Source: Ruminococcus sp.
GTDB lineage: Bacteria; Bacillota; Clostridia; Oscillospirales; Ruminococcaceae
NCBI RefSeq assembly: GCF_024692365.1
Contig: NZ_JAILMR010000129.1
Span: 22,985-86,984, forward strand
Reading direction: 5' to 3'
DNA: 64,000 nt
Shown piece by piece: positions 35,562 to 44,326 of this stretch. Position 1 is the stretch's first letter; each line of letters starts with the position of its first letter. Under the pieces are notes generated by a model. It saw only the letters and a program-made list of their open reading frames with translations, was not told the origin of the DNA and did no database searches. Both the position numbers and the translations under genes were made by a program.

Positions 35562-35590
35562 GAATGCCAAGGAAAAGAGCCTTGGCATTC
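35562..35590. repeat. Dispersed repeat, hairpin derivative 2
   Basis: Perfect 11-bp stem GAATGCCAAGG / CCTTGGCATTC with a seven-base loop. Each arm equals the terminal bases of the larger repeat copies, so this is a minimal element consisting of two ends only. Confidence 0.6.
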
Positions 35591-35696
35591 TATCCCCCTA
35601 CTGACTTATTTTATTCCCTAATTGCGGTTTTTAATTATTTCCGAATTATTATTTCGCTCTAAAATTCTCTTTCCTGAGATTTTTTCTTAAATAATA

Positions 35697-35725
35697 TTGA
35701 AAAATTTCCAGAAATGTGCTATAAT
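35697..35725 (+). promoter_or_regulatory. Promoter of the EAL/beta-helix gene
   Basis: TTGAAA, 17-base spacer, TATAAT, with an extended -10 (ATGTGCTATAAT). The transcript would start about 35 bases before the ATG. Confidence 0.75.
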
Positions 35726-35768
35726 TTATATTAAATACATACAACAAGCCCGAACAGAGGTTTTGATA

Positions 35769-38700
35769 ATGACTAACAACAGAAAACATATCGCTTTATT
35801 TGTCGGACAGGCTGACGAAAGCTATCAGAGCAGATTCATTTCAGGTTTCCTGAAAAGCGCTTTTGCTCTTGATATGGACGTTTGCGTGTTTTCGATGTAT
35901 CATAAATATCAGAATACGGCTATACGTGAAAAGGGCGAATCCAACATATTCACACTTATGCGCCCCGAATTATTTGACGGCGCGGTGGTGCTTGCGGATA
36001 CTATCCAGACGGCGGGGGCAGCGGAAGAGTTGGACGAATGGCTGCATGAGAATTTCCACAGGGACGTTCTGATGATAGAATCACGGAGCAAATATTTTCC
36101 CAGCGTTTACACCGATTGTCGGGAGTCCATAGAGTCCCTGATAAGCCATCTTGTGAAGGTGCATGGTGCGAGAGATATCGCTTTTCTCTGCGGAAAACAG
36201 TGGCACGAACACTCGCAGCAGCGTTTGCGGGCGGTGGAGTCTGCGCTGAAAAAGCATGGGCTTCCTCTGCCTGATGACAGGGTGATATACGGCGATTTCT
36301 GGTATCTCAGCGGTGAGATGTTCGCTGACAGGTTGATTTCAGGTGGCAAAAAGCTGCCAGATGCTGTTATATGTGCAAACGACTGCATGGCTATCGGTCT
36401 TTGTCAGGCTTTTGAGGAGAGGGGCATATCCGTGCCCGATGATATTGCGGTTGTCAGCTATGATTCGACCGTTGAGGGGCAGACTTCGCCTAAGGCGGTG
36501 ACTTCTGCGTTTATTCCTGCGGAAGAACTGGGCGAGTATTCGGCGGGGTACATGGCTGACAGGTTTGCAGGGCGGGAAACTCCCGAATTTTATGCGAAGC
36601 CAAGGCTTTTCATGGGTGAAAGCTGCGGCTGTCCTCACAGCGATCCCCCCGAGATAAGCATACGCAGAACCGAGTGGGGAACTGTTATATCTCAGGAGGG
36701 CTTTGATTCGGTAAACAACACGATGGCTGACGACCTGCTTTCTCAGACCGACCTTTCGGAGTTTTGCGGGACGGTATACTCCTATGCTTTTCAGCTTGGG
36801 GCTGAGAATTTTCATCTCTGTCTTGGTGATATGTGGCGGTACATGGGCAAAAGCAGTGATGTTCATTACGGCAACGACGGCTATCCCGACAAGATGATAT
36901 ATGCAGTCAGGTTCAACAAAAGCTTCAAGGACGGCATTGCGGGGCTTGATGTGACTTTTGACAGCAGCAAACTTCTTCCTGACCTTTTTGATGAACGCGA
37001 AAAGCCGAGGGCTGTGTTCTTCACGCCTGTTTTTTCGGAGAATGCCTGTTTCGGGTATGCGGCGGTGGAGTACGGCGACAAGGCGAGAAGCTATGATGAA
37101 GTTTACAGAAAATGGATAATGCTGGTGGCTAAGGGTCTTGAAGCACTTCGGAGATATCTTGAAGCGAACCGAATACAGGAACAGCTGAACAATCTGAAAA
37201 GCTCGAAGTTTGCGGCGATAAATGCGGCTTATGAAAATCTGGATAGTGAGGAAAAAGAGGATTATCAGCTTGTTACGAAGATACTGGACGACAATCTTTT
37301 TACATACAAATTTCAGCCGATAGTCAGCACAAAGGACGGTTCGATATTTTCATACGAGGCGCTTATGCGGTCGGATACGGAGAGAAATATCCCGCCGCTG
37401 ACGATAGTAAAGTATGCAGATATGCAGCACAGGCTGGTGGACATCGAGCGGTCTACATTCATGAACGTGCTGGATATTGTTGAGAATAATGTGGAAAAGC
37501 TGGGCAGGGCTAAGATATTTATAAACAGCATACCCGGCATACAGCTTGAAGACGATGACCTTAAAATCGTTGAGGGCTACCTTGAAAAGCTTTCGGACAC
37601 AGTGGTGGTAGAACTTACCGAAGAAGCCGAGTTGGGTGACGAGGAACTTGAAAGGCTGAAAGGGATACTTCAGCGGCACAATATAAAGATAGCCGTTGAT
37701 GATTACGGCGCAGGATATTCAAACGTAAACAACTTGCTGAGGTATATGCCGAACTTCGTGAAGATAGACAGGGCGCTTATCAGCGAGATACAGATAAAGC
37801 CCCAGAAACAGCACTTTGTAAAGGACATAATAAACTTCTGCCATGAAAATGACATACTCGCTTTGGCGGAGGGTGTTGAGACTTCGGACGAACTGCGTGT
37901 TGCCATAATCCTCGGGGCTGACCTGATACAGGGTTTTTACACGGGCAAGCCTTCAAGTGAATTTGTGGGGGAGATAAATGAGAATGTCCGCAAAGAGATA
38001 GTTTCGTACCACACCGAATTTGTGGCGGTGGACAATGTTCAGCGGTACATCGCGGGTAAGACGAACCGTGTTTCGCTTTCTTCTCTTACCAAGGAAAGCA
38101 TATCGGAGATAGTTGTAGGCAAGGGTGCTATGATATACAAGGATATCACGCTTTACGGCACTCCCGGCGCAAAATCGAAGATGCATATCAGCATTGCGAA
38201 CGGCTACAAGGGCAGGATAACGCTGGAAAACATCACCCTGACCAACAGCAGCAAATGTCCTGCCATAAAAGTGGGTGAGTATTCAGATGTGACGGTGGTG
38301 CTTTCGGGCGACAATGTATTGATGAATTCGGGCATAATCGTTCCGCAAAGTTCAAAGCTGACCATTGAGGGTGACGGCAATATGGTAGTAGTGCTGAACT
38401 CTCCCGAATTTTTCGGCATAGGAAATCTTCCCGACAAAGCGGCGGGCGAGTTGATATTCGCACAAAGCGGCACTATCGAGATAAAGGGTCACGGAAGCAC
38501 CGGGGTATGTATCGGCGGCGGCAACGGCGGAAAGATACGAATGTTCAGCGGGCAGTACATACTCAGCACCAACGGCAGCAGGACGGTGGGCATAGGTTCG
38601 CTTTCGGGGGACGCTAATGTACTTGCCGACAGCAGTAACATCATCATTGATTTTAACTCGCAGGAGGGTGCTGCCATCGGTTCTGTGACGGGAAGTTCAA

Positions 38701-39110
38701 AGATATCCATATCAAAATGTTCCTTCAAGCTTCGGGGTGACGGTTCGGAGATAGTGGGACTGGGTTCGCTGAGGGGCGAAAATGCACAGGTATCGGTGGA
38801 TATTTCAAGCCTGAACATGGATATCGGCGGTATATCACTGACGGGAATAGGCGCACTTAGGGGCACAACAAGGTGCGAGATGTCTTCGACTGTAATCAAG
38901 TTCATACTTTCGGGTGTGGATTCGCTGGCTGTGGGTGGATATTCAGAGGACACCTTTATAAGAATGAACAGGTGCGATGCAAAGTGGGACATCAGGAACA
39001 ATCTTGATACGGACTGCTTTGCAGATGATGAGAATTTCAGGATAATTAACGGCAGCGGCAGGTTCATCGTGAACGGCAGGGAGATAATGCGCAAAAACAG
39101 CAGCGAGTGA
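35769..39110 (+). CDS. LacI-type sensor / EAL c-di-GMP phosphodiesterase / beta-helix fusion
   Basis: 1113 residues from ATG 35769 (AGAGG nine bases upstream). No signal peptide or membrane helix, so cytoplasmic. Residues 1-300: periplasmic-binding-protein type I domain as in LacI regulators (CANDCMAIGLCQAF, SVPDDIAVVSYDS) but with no DNA-binding helix-turn-helix. Residues about 310-500: mixed, possibly GAF-like. Residues about 510-760: EAL domain with E530-A-L, INSIPG, VELTEEAE, D644-D645 (VDDYGAGYSN), KIDRALI, AEGVET and QGFYTGKP, all needed for c-di-GMP hydrolysis. Residues about 780-1113: short repeats (LTIEGDGNMVVVL, TGVCIGGGNGGKIRM, TVGIGSLSG, IVGLGSLRG) that look like a right-handed beta-helix known from surface carbohydrate-binding proteins. 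I know of no described protein with this order. Confidence 0.88.
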   Translation: MTNNRKHIALFVGQADESYQSRFISGFLKSAFALDMDVCVFSMYHKYQNTAIREKGESNIFTLMRPELFDGAVVLADTIQTAGAAEELDEWLHENFHRDVLMIESRSKYFPSVYTDCRESIESLISHLVKVHGARDIAFLCGKQWHEHSQQRLRAVESALKKHGLPLPDDRVIYGDFWYLSGEMFADRLISGGKKLPDAVICANDCMAIGLCQAFEERGISVPDDIAVVSYDSTVEGQTSPKAVTSAFIPAEELGEYSAGYMADRFAGRETPEFYAKPRLFMGESCGCPHSDPPEISIRRTEWGTVISQEGFDSVNNTMADDLLSQTDLSEFCGTVYSYAFQLGAENFHLCLGDMWRYMGKSSDVHYGNDGYPDKMIYAVRFNKSFKDGIAGLDVTFDSSKLLPDLFDEREKPRAVFFTPVFSENACFGYAAVEYGDKARSYDEVYRKWIMLVAKGLEALRRYLEANRIQEQLNNLKSSKFAAINAAYENLDSEEKEDYQLVTKILDDNLFTYKFQPIVSTKDGSIFSYEALMRSDTERNIPPLTIVKYADMQHRLVDIERSTFMNVLDIVENNVEKLGRAKIFINSIPGIQLEDDDLKIVEGYLEKLSDTVVVELTEEAELGDEELERLKGILQRHNIKIAVDDYGAGYSNVNNLLRYMPNFVKIDRALISEIQIKPQKQHFVKDIINFCHENDILALAEGVETSDELRVAIILGADLIQGFYTGKPSSEFVGEINENVRKEIVSYHTEFVAVDNVQRYIAGKTNRVSLSSLTKESISEIVVGKGAMIYKDITLYGTPGAKSKMHISIANGYKGRITLENITLTNSSKCPAIKVGEYSDVTVVLSGDNVLMNSGIIVPQSSKLTIEGDGNMVVVLNSPEFFGIGNLPDKAAGELIFAQSGTIEIKGHGSTGVCIGGGNGGKIRMFSGQYILSTNGSRTVGIGSLSGDANVLADSSNIIIDFNSQEGAAIGSVTGSSKISISKCSFKLRGDGSEIVGLGSLRGENAQVSVDISSLNMDIGGISLTGIGALRGTTRCEMSSTVIKFILSGVDSLAVGGYSEDTFIRMNRCDAKWDIRNNLDTDCFADDENFRIINGSGRFIVNGREIMRKNSSE

Positions 39111-39257
39111 ACCGTCGGCTTATCGGACAAGAGATGTCATCATCGCGGACAGATAATTTTGTTTTATTTGACAAGAATTAAATAGCAGAAACTTGTATTT
39201 TCAACTCACGGTTATTTAGTGATTATAACGAAGTTTCAAGGTTTTTTCACAAAATAC

Positions 39258-39286
39258 ATGACAAATCACTAATTATATGTTAAAAT
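39258..39286 (+). promoter_or_regulatory. Promoter of the FIST/EAL gene
   Basis: ATGACA, 17-base spacer, TAAAAT with an upstream TG, 61 bases before the start codon. The 237-base gap shows no c-di-GMP riboswitch motif that I can recognise. Confidence 0.5.
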
Positions 39287-39347
39287 TAGAGTAACATATT
39301 GCGGGGAAATTTTACCGCAGCAGGATAGATAACAAGGGGAAATTTTT

Positions 39348-41951
39348 ATGTTTACATGGAATTTCAGGTATGCTTCAAAAGCGCATCTTGCAGATACTTT
39401 CCAGCAGCTGAAGCTGGATCCGAAAAACGGAGATATACTTATAAGGATACACACGGCTATCCATCTTGAAGAAGAAGCGGTGGAACTTGCACGCTATATT
39501 TCACAGCTGCTGCCCGAAGCCCATATCTTCGGCACAAGTACCTCCGCGGCTATATGCTGGGGAAAACTTATACAGAACCAGTGTATAATCTCTGTAACAC
39601 AGATGTCGAAAGGCACCATAAGGACAGCCATGCTGCCCACATTCGAGGAGAATGGTCTGCCTATTACTTCTGATGCCCTTTGCATGGCTGTAAAGGAAGC
39701 TGTTATATCCGATGATACAAAGCTGATGCTGACTTTCCTGACGAGAAAGTATCTGGGCGTGTACAACTTTGTTGAAAAGAGCAATGTATATTTTCCCGGG
39801 GTGCAGATGATAGGCGGACTGGCGAACACTTCGGAGGTCAGCCTGAAAAAGTTCCTTGATTCGGGCTTTGTTTTCAACGAGAAGGGCTGGTCGAACCGTG
39901 CCATGATCGTGGCGGCGATAAGCGGTGCAGAGGTGGAGAGTTTCAGTTCCTGTGCAACCGGTGTTCAGGCGCTGGGCGAGGAACGTGAGATAACCGACAC
40001 TTTCTGTTCCTGCATACTTTCAATGGACGGCAAGGACGCAGCTAAGGAATACCGTCTGGGCATAGGTGATGAACTTACCGACAGACCCGAGATGACAAAT
40101 CTTTTCCCTTATGTTTATTCAGATGTAAGCGATATACCTATATTTGTACGTTTTTCGGAGAATCAGTCGCTGAATGATATTTTTGATAAAAGTGAACCTG
40201 TTATCGGCAAATTACAGGAAATGTATCCCGATAAGGATTATGACACAAAGTGTGAGAGGATATGTGCGAACCACAATGTAACTGCGGGCAAAAAGATCAG
40301 GCGTGCATTTATATATGACCGCAAGGTAATTGCGGACAACCGTTCCCTGTTCAGAAGGATAGAGAATTTCGAGAAAGCTGAAACGCTGTTCGGTTACTCC
40401 TGCATAGCGCGTTCGATGATATACTCAAACTGCGTAAAATGGGAGCTTTCAGCGTATGAGAACTCGAATATGTGCGGCTGTATCACTGAGGGTGAGATAG
40501 CCCATGTTGACGGCAGGAACACTTTTGCAAACTGTTCATTCGTTGTTTCGGTAATAGGCGAATCGCCTGCTACACAGGAGTACAATCCTTATGCGTTCTC
40601 CCACACGGATTCTCTGGTGGCTGACAACAGAGAACTGCTGAACTATCTTTATGACATCGAAAACAAGCTGAATGCCAACGAAGCTTTCTCTGCGGCAGAC
40701 AGCTTAAAAGCCTTTGTGCGGGACGTTGAACTGAAGATGCTGTATTCGGATACGGAAGAACTGCCTAATGCCGCTGCCATGAATATGGACATAAAGCTGA
40801 AAGGCTATGACCGCATCTGCATGATAAACGTGTATGAGACTTATGCGATGAACACAGCGTTCACCACCGCGATAGTTGACCTTACCTACAAGAGTTATCT
40901 GACGAAGTGCATGGGTTTTGCAAAGCGTAAGGGATACAAGGTTTACCATATCAAGGACTGGAACATCGCAATCGGTGCGCCCTCGTATATGTTCGCCCTT
41001 TCGGAATTTGTCAGCGATATGGAGATACTGCAGAGGGAACTTTTTGAGACATCGGAGGACTACATCGCGATAGTTCCCCTTTTCAGCGTGCTTGACGGCT
41101 GTACTGTGGAAAATATCGAGCAGGCTTATTATTCGGCAAGGCTTACGATGTCAAGCAAGAATATACAGTTCTGTGTGAGGAATGCGAATTCGGATATGCT
41201 TGATGAGGAAAGCATACGGGAGCGTTACCACATGGTAAACGTGATAAACTACGCTATCAATCACGACAAGGTTATACCTTATTTTCAGGGGATACACGAT
41301 AATACCTCAAACACTATACACCACTACGAATCACTGATGAGGCTGGAAGACGAGAACGGTGATATCTACTATCCAGGCAGTTTTCTGGACGTTGCAAGGT
41401 CTTACGGTCTGCTTTATGATTCGCTTTCGATGAGAATGATATCCAAAGTTTTTGACAAATTCAAGGACTGTGCAGATAAAAGCGTCAGCATAAACATCGG
41501 CATGAGGGACATCAAGAACCGCGAGATAGTTGATTACATTTACGATTTTCTTGCGACGGTGAAGCACCCCGAGAACTTCGTGTTCGAGATACTTGAAAAC
41601 GAGGATATAGACGACTACAACACTCTTGTGGCTTTTGTGGACAAGATACACGACCTCGGGGGACAGATATCCATTGACGATTTCGGCAGCGGATTCTCGA
41701 ACCTGAAACACATAGCAAATATACATTCGGATTATCTGAAAATAGACGGTTCTATCGTGCGCAACTGCACTGTGGACGAACAGTGTGCTAATCTGATAGC
41801 GCTGATAGCTTACTGGAGGGAACTCAGCAACCGCAAGATGCGCATAATCGCTGAGTTTGTGGAAAATCAGGAGATACAGGATCTTCTGCTGAAATACAAT
41901 ATAGACTATTCTCAGGGCTATCTGTTCTCAAAGCCTTGTCCCGAGATATGA
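39348..41951 (+). CDS. FIST sensor / degenerate GGDEF / EAL phosphodiesterase
   Basis: 867 residues, no membrane helix. Residues 1-200 match the FIST N domain (AHIFGTSTSAAICWG, GVQMIGGLAN), and 210-410 match FIST C (KEYRLGIGDEL, SNMCGCITEGEI). FIST domains are thought to sense small ligands such as amino acids. Residues about 450-610 resemble a GGDEF fold without the GGDEF signature. Residues 640-867 are an EAL domain with E661 in HYESLMRL (ESL in place of EAL, which is tolerated), SINIGM, FEILEN, D777-D778 in IDDFGSGFSN, LKIDGSIV and SQGYLFSKP. Likely an active c-di-GMP phosphodiesterase regulated by its FIST domain. It is 13 bases upstream of the next gene. Confidence 0.88.
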   Translation: MFTWNFRYASKAHLADTFQQLKLDPKNGDILIRIHTAIHLEEEAVELARYISQLLPEAHIFGTSTSAAICWGKLIQNQCIISVTQMSKGTIRTAMLPTFEENGLPITSDALCMAVKEAVISDDTKLMLTFLTRKYLGVYNFVEKSNVYFPGVQMIGGLANTSEVSLKKFLDSGFVFNEKGWSNRAMIVAAISGAEVESFSSCATGVQALGEEREITDTFCSCILSMDGKDAAKEYRLGIGDELTDRPEMTNLFPYVYSDVSDIPIFVRFSENQSLNDIFDKSEPVIGKLQEMYPDKDYDTKCERICANHNVTAGKKIRRAFIYDRKVIADNRSLFRRIENFEKAETLFGYSCIARSMIYSNCVKWELSAYENSNMCGCITEGEIAHVDGRNTFANCSFVVSVIGESPATQEYNPYAFSHTDSLVADNRELLNYLYDIENKLNANEAFSAADSLKAFVRDVELKMLYSDTEELPNAAAMNMDIKLKGYDRICMINVYETYAMNTAFTTAIVDLTYKSYLTKCMGFAKRKGYKVYHIKDWNIAIGAPSYMFALSEFVSDMEILQRELFETSEDYIAIVPLFSVLDGCTVENIEQAYYSARLTMSSKNIQFCVRNANSDMLDEESIRERYHMVNVINYAINHDKVIPYFQGIHDNTSNTIHHYESLMRLEDENGDIYYPGSFLDVARSYGLLYDSLSMRMISKVFDKFKDCADKSVSINIGMRDIKNREIVDYIYDFLATVKHPENFVFEILENEDIDDYNTLVAFVDKIHDLGGQISIDDFGSGFSNLKHIANIHSDYLKIDGSIVRNCTVDEQCANLIALIAYWRELSNRKMRIIAEFVENQEIQDLLLKYNIDYSQGYLFSKPCPEI

Positions 41952-41964
41952 CAGGGGTGAGCGG

Positions 41965-43695
41965 ATGAGAAATAACAGAAAGAACGAAAAAGTCATCTGC
42001 ATGATACTTGAAGATATCAGCAGTGATTTTTCAAAGGAACTGGTAAAAAATGTTGCGAATGCCATTTCGGAAAACAAGCAGGTACGTCTGGTGGTTCTGC
42101 CTGTGAAGTACGATTACGGCATGGAGGACAAGTGCCTGCACAGATACAGAGAGATGTACAACAATATATTCCGTTTCAGCGATATGTGCAGTATCGACGG
42201 GCTTATAATCCATCTTGGCAGTGTGAACGAGAGGGACAAGCAGAAGCTGAGTATAATCGATACATTTCTTGACAGGCTGAAAGATATACCGAAAGTGCTG
42301 GTGGCTTCAGACCTTAAAGACGCTGTTACGGTGAATTACAACAACGAGAGCGGCATACGGGAAGCTATTGAATTTCTGGCAAATATCGAGGGGCTTACAA
42401 AGATATGTATGCTTGGGGGCAGAGAGGACAACAAAGATGCCCGCGCCAGAAAAGAGATATTCATAAAATGCCTTAAAGACTACAAGCTGGACTACACCGA
42501 AGACCAGTTTGAGAACACGGATATGAGTGAGGACTCCACTGAGGCTGCTGAAAGGCTGCTTGACCGCAATCCCGGGGTGCAGGCGATATTCTGCGTAAAC
42601 GACGCTGTTGCCAAGGGGCTTTATCCTGCGCTGAAAGCACGGGGTAAGGTCATAGGCAGTGATGTGATGGTATTCGGATTTGACAACACACGTATGTCCA
42701 GCGACCTTGCGCCGCCATTGTCTTCAATCGGTTCTGACAGTTCATCGCTGGGAAGCAAGGCACTGGAGCTTCTGCTTGCCATGATAAACGGCGAGAAAGT
42801 TGAATCGGATACCGTTCCCACAAGGCTTTACGGAAGGGCTTCACTGCCCTATGAGATGTATGATTACACGCCTGTTGAGCTTTCAAAGGCTGAGGCTTCT
42901 TTTGTATACAAGATGTTCAACGACTGCTTTTACAGGTACCGCCTTGAATCCATCGACAGGGAGAATATCGACCTTAAAAGGCTGTTCTATGAGTTTATGT
43001 CGCAGATGCTGATAGCAAGCAAACACTCTTATATGGATCTTGAGACTTTTGGCAGACTTTGCGTGATGATAGACAAGTTCTTTGAGAGGGGTGCCATGCA
43101 GTACACCGACTCCATCAAGCTGACAAAGAGTATCGAGAGGATTCAGGTCAGCATGAACAGGCGGGCACATTCTCTGGCGGCGACGGTGCTTATCAACAGG
43201 CTGTTTTCACGAATGAAAGATGAGGCTATCGTCAGTCAGTCAAAACAGATAATCAGCAATGAGCGCAAGATGAAGATGATACGCCAGCAGATAAAGGAAT
43301 TCATCGTATCGGGTATGGATAACACGGAATCCCGCGGGCTCTACCGCAGTTTCGACAAGCTGGGGCTCGATAATGCTCTGCTGTTTATTTTTGAAGAACC
43401 TGTGATACATTATTGCGGCGAAGAGACCGTATTCCCGAAGAATATAATGCTGAAATGCATGATGCACATGGGAGAGCTGTACCTGATGCCAGAGGAAAGG
43501 CAGAAGTTCAGAGTGGAGGATATATTCTGCTGCAACAAGCTTTCCATGCGGTGCAACGGACTTGTGACATTCCCTGTGATATGCGGGAACAAGTTCTTCG
43601 GGCTGCTGATGTGCGAGCTGACAGAGGATATCTACGAAAACGGCGAGTTCATCGCCATGGAGCTGGGCAGAAGTCTGGCATTATCAGAGTTATAA
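41965..43695 (+). CDS. LacI-type sugar-sensor protein without DNA-binding or known output domain
   Basis: 576 residues, soluble. Residues 1-290 form a periplasmic-binding-protein type I domain (NESGIREAIEFL, AIFCVNDAVAKGLYPAL, GSDVMVFGFDN) but the protein starts directly at the sensor with no helix-turn-helix. Residues 300-440 are helical, and a coiled coil near 410-440 leads to a GAF-like C-terminal domain (VTFPVICGNKFFGLLMCEL). No GGDEF or EAL follows. The architecture resembles the N-terminal half of Firmicutes diguanylate cyclases whose catalytic domain is missing. It is co-transcribed with the FIST/EAL gene (GGGGTGAG ribosome site). I infer a regulatory partner for one of the two phosphodiesterases. 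Confidence 0.82.
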   Translation: MRNNRKNEKVICMILEDISSDFSKELVKNVANAISENKQVRLVVLPVKYDYGMEDKCLHRYREMYNNIFRFSDMCSIDGLIIHLGSVNERDKQKLSIIDTFLDRLKDIPKVLVASDLKDAVTVNYNNESGIREAIEFLANIEGLTKICMLGGREDNKDARARKEIFIKCLKDYKLDYTEDQFENTDMSEDSTEAAERLLDRNPGVQAIFCVNDAVAKGLYPALKARGKVIGSDVMVFGFDNTRMSSDLAPPLSSIGSDSSSLGSKALELLLAMINGEKVESDTVPTRLYGRASLPYEMYDYTPVELSKAEASFVYKMFNDCFYRYRLESIDRENIDLKRLFYEFMSQMLIASKHSYMDLETFGRLCVMIDKFFERGAMQYTDSIKLTKSIERIQVSMNRRAHSLAATVLINRLFSRMKDEAIVSQSKQIISNERKMKMIRQQIKEFIVSGMDNTESRGLYRSFDKLGLDNALLFIFEEPVIHYCGEETVFPKNIMLKCMMHMGELYLMPEERQKFRVEDIFCCNKLSMRCNGLVTFPVICGNKFFGLLMCELTEDIYENGEFIAMELGRSLALSEL

Positions 43696-43700
43696 ACACT

Positions 43701-43732
43701 GCCCGAAGCGGAACGTACTTCGGGCTTTTTTA
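43701..43732 (+). terminator. Terminator of the FIST/EAL-sensor operon
   Basis: GCCCGAAG / CTTCGGGC stem followed by TTTTTTATT, six bases after the stop. Confidence 0.9.
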
Positions 43733-43738
43733 TTGCCG

Positions 43739-44092
43739 TCAGCCGCTTTCTCGGGGTTTCTGCCTGCAAAGGCTTGTACTTTCGTGGGGTGATATGCAGG
43801 CGGCGATAGTTTTCCATCCTGCGGGGAGTGTTATTGGTGTGCCATTAACAGGGGCGGTCGTATTCTGTATATCGGTATTTCTTAAAATATAATCATATCC
43901 TCTGACCCATTTGTTCATGGGCGAACAGGGTTCCGCGGTTCTGACTTCATTTGTGTCGGGTTCAACGGTGACGGTAAGTTCGCTTTCACAAACGGTATAT
44001 CCGCCCGACAGGGAACGTCCCATCATTGCGGCGATAGGGTCACTGACGCGCACGCCTTTTATTGCTTTGAGTATCTCATAAAGTTCTGTCAT
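43739..44092 (-). CDS. Small protein of unknown function
   Basis: 117 residues. The ATG follows AAGGAGG at eight bases, which supports a real gene. It has no signal peptide or membrane helix. The N-terminal half (YEILKAIKGVRVSDPIAAMM) is amphipathic helix, and the rest is probably beta-rich. No family recognised. It is convergent with the c-di-GMP operon and stands alone. Confidence 0.6.
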   Translation of the reverse strand: MTELYEILKAIKGVRVSDPIAAMMGRSLSGGYTVCESELTVTVEPDTNEVRTAEPCSPMNKWVRGYDYILRNTDIQNTTAPVNGTPITLPAGWKTIAACISPHESTSLCRQKPRESG

Positions 44093-44179
44093 AGTTTTTT
44101 CCTCCTTGGGTTACTGATAGTTGATAGTGTGAAAATGATGTATGAGAAAAACGTCTTTCACTATCAGCGAAAAATGCCA

Positions 44180-44207
44180 AAAAGTTGTACGTTTTTGTAC
44201 AACTTTT
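44180..44207. promoter_or_regulatory. 11-bp perfect palindrome
   Basis: AAAAGTTGTAC, six-base spacer, GTACAACTTTT, in the 234-base gap between the M20 peptidase terminator and the 117-residue protein gene. It lies about 90 bases upstream of that gene on its strand and could be an operator. A T-rich flank also allows a weak terminator. Confidence 0.4.
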
Positions 44208-44284
44208 ACAGAAATATGTCCGAGTTAAAAATAAAATCATTTGTTTGCCTAATGACAGAAGTGAGCCTTTGTATTAAATACACA

Positions 44285-44318
44285 TAAAAAATCCGCAGAG
44301 GATATGACCTCTGCGGAT
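44285..44318 (-). terminator. Terminator of the M20 peptidase gene
   Basis: ATCCGCAGAGG / CCTCTGCGGAT stem with a six-base loop and T-run on the minus strand, nine bases after the stop. Confidence 0.9.
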
Positions 44319-44326
44319 CGGAATTT

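Noticed and set aside
38489..39130. 213-codon minus-strand frame opposite the beta-helix region
   Set aside because: Antisense of repeat-rich coding sequence; no start signals.
39111..39347. c-di-GMP riboswitch upstream of the FIST/EAL gene
   Set aside because: Neither GEMM-I nor GEMM-II core motifs are visible.
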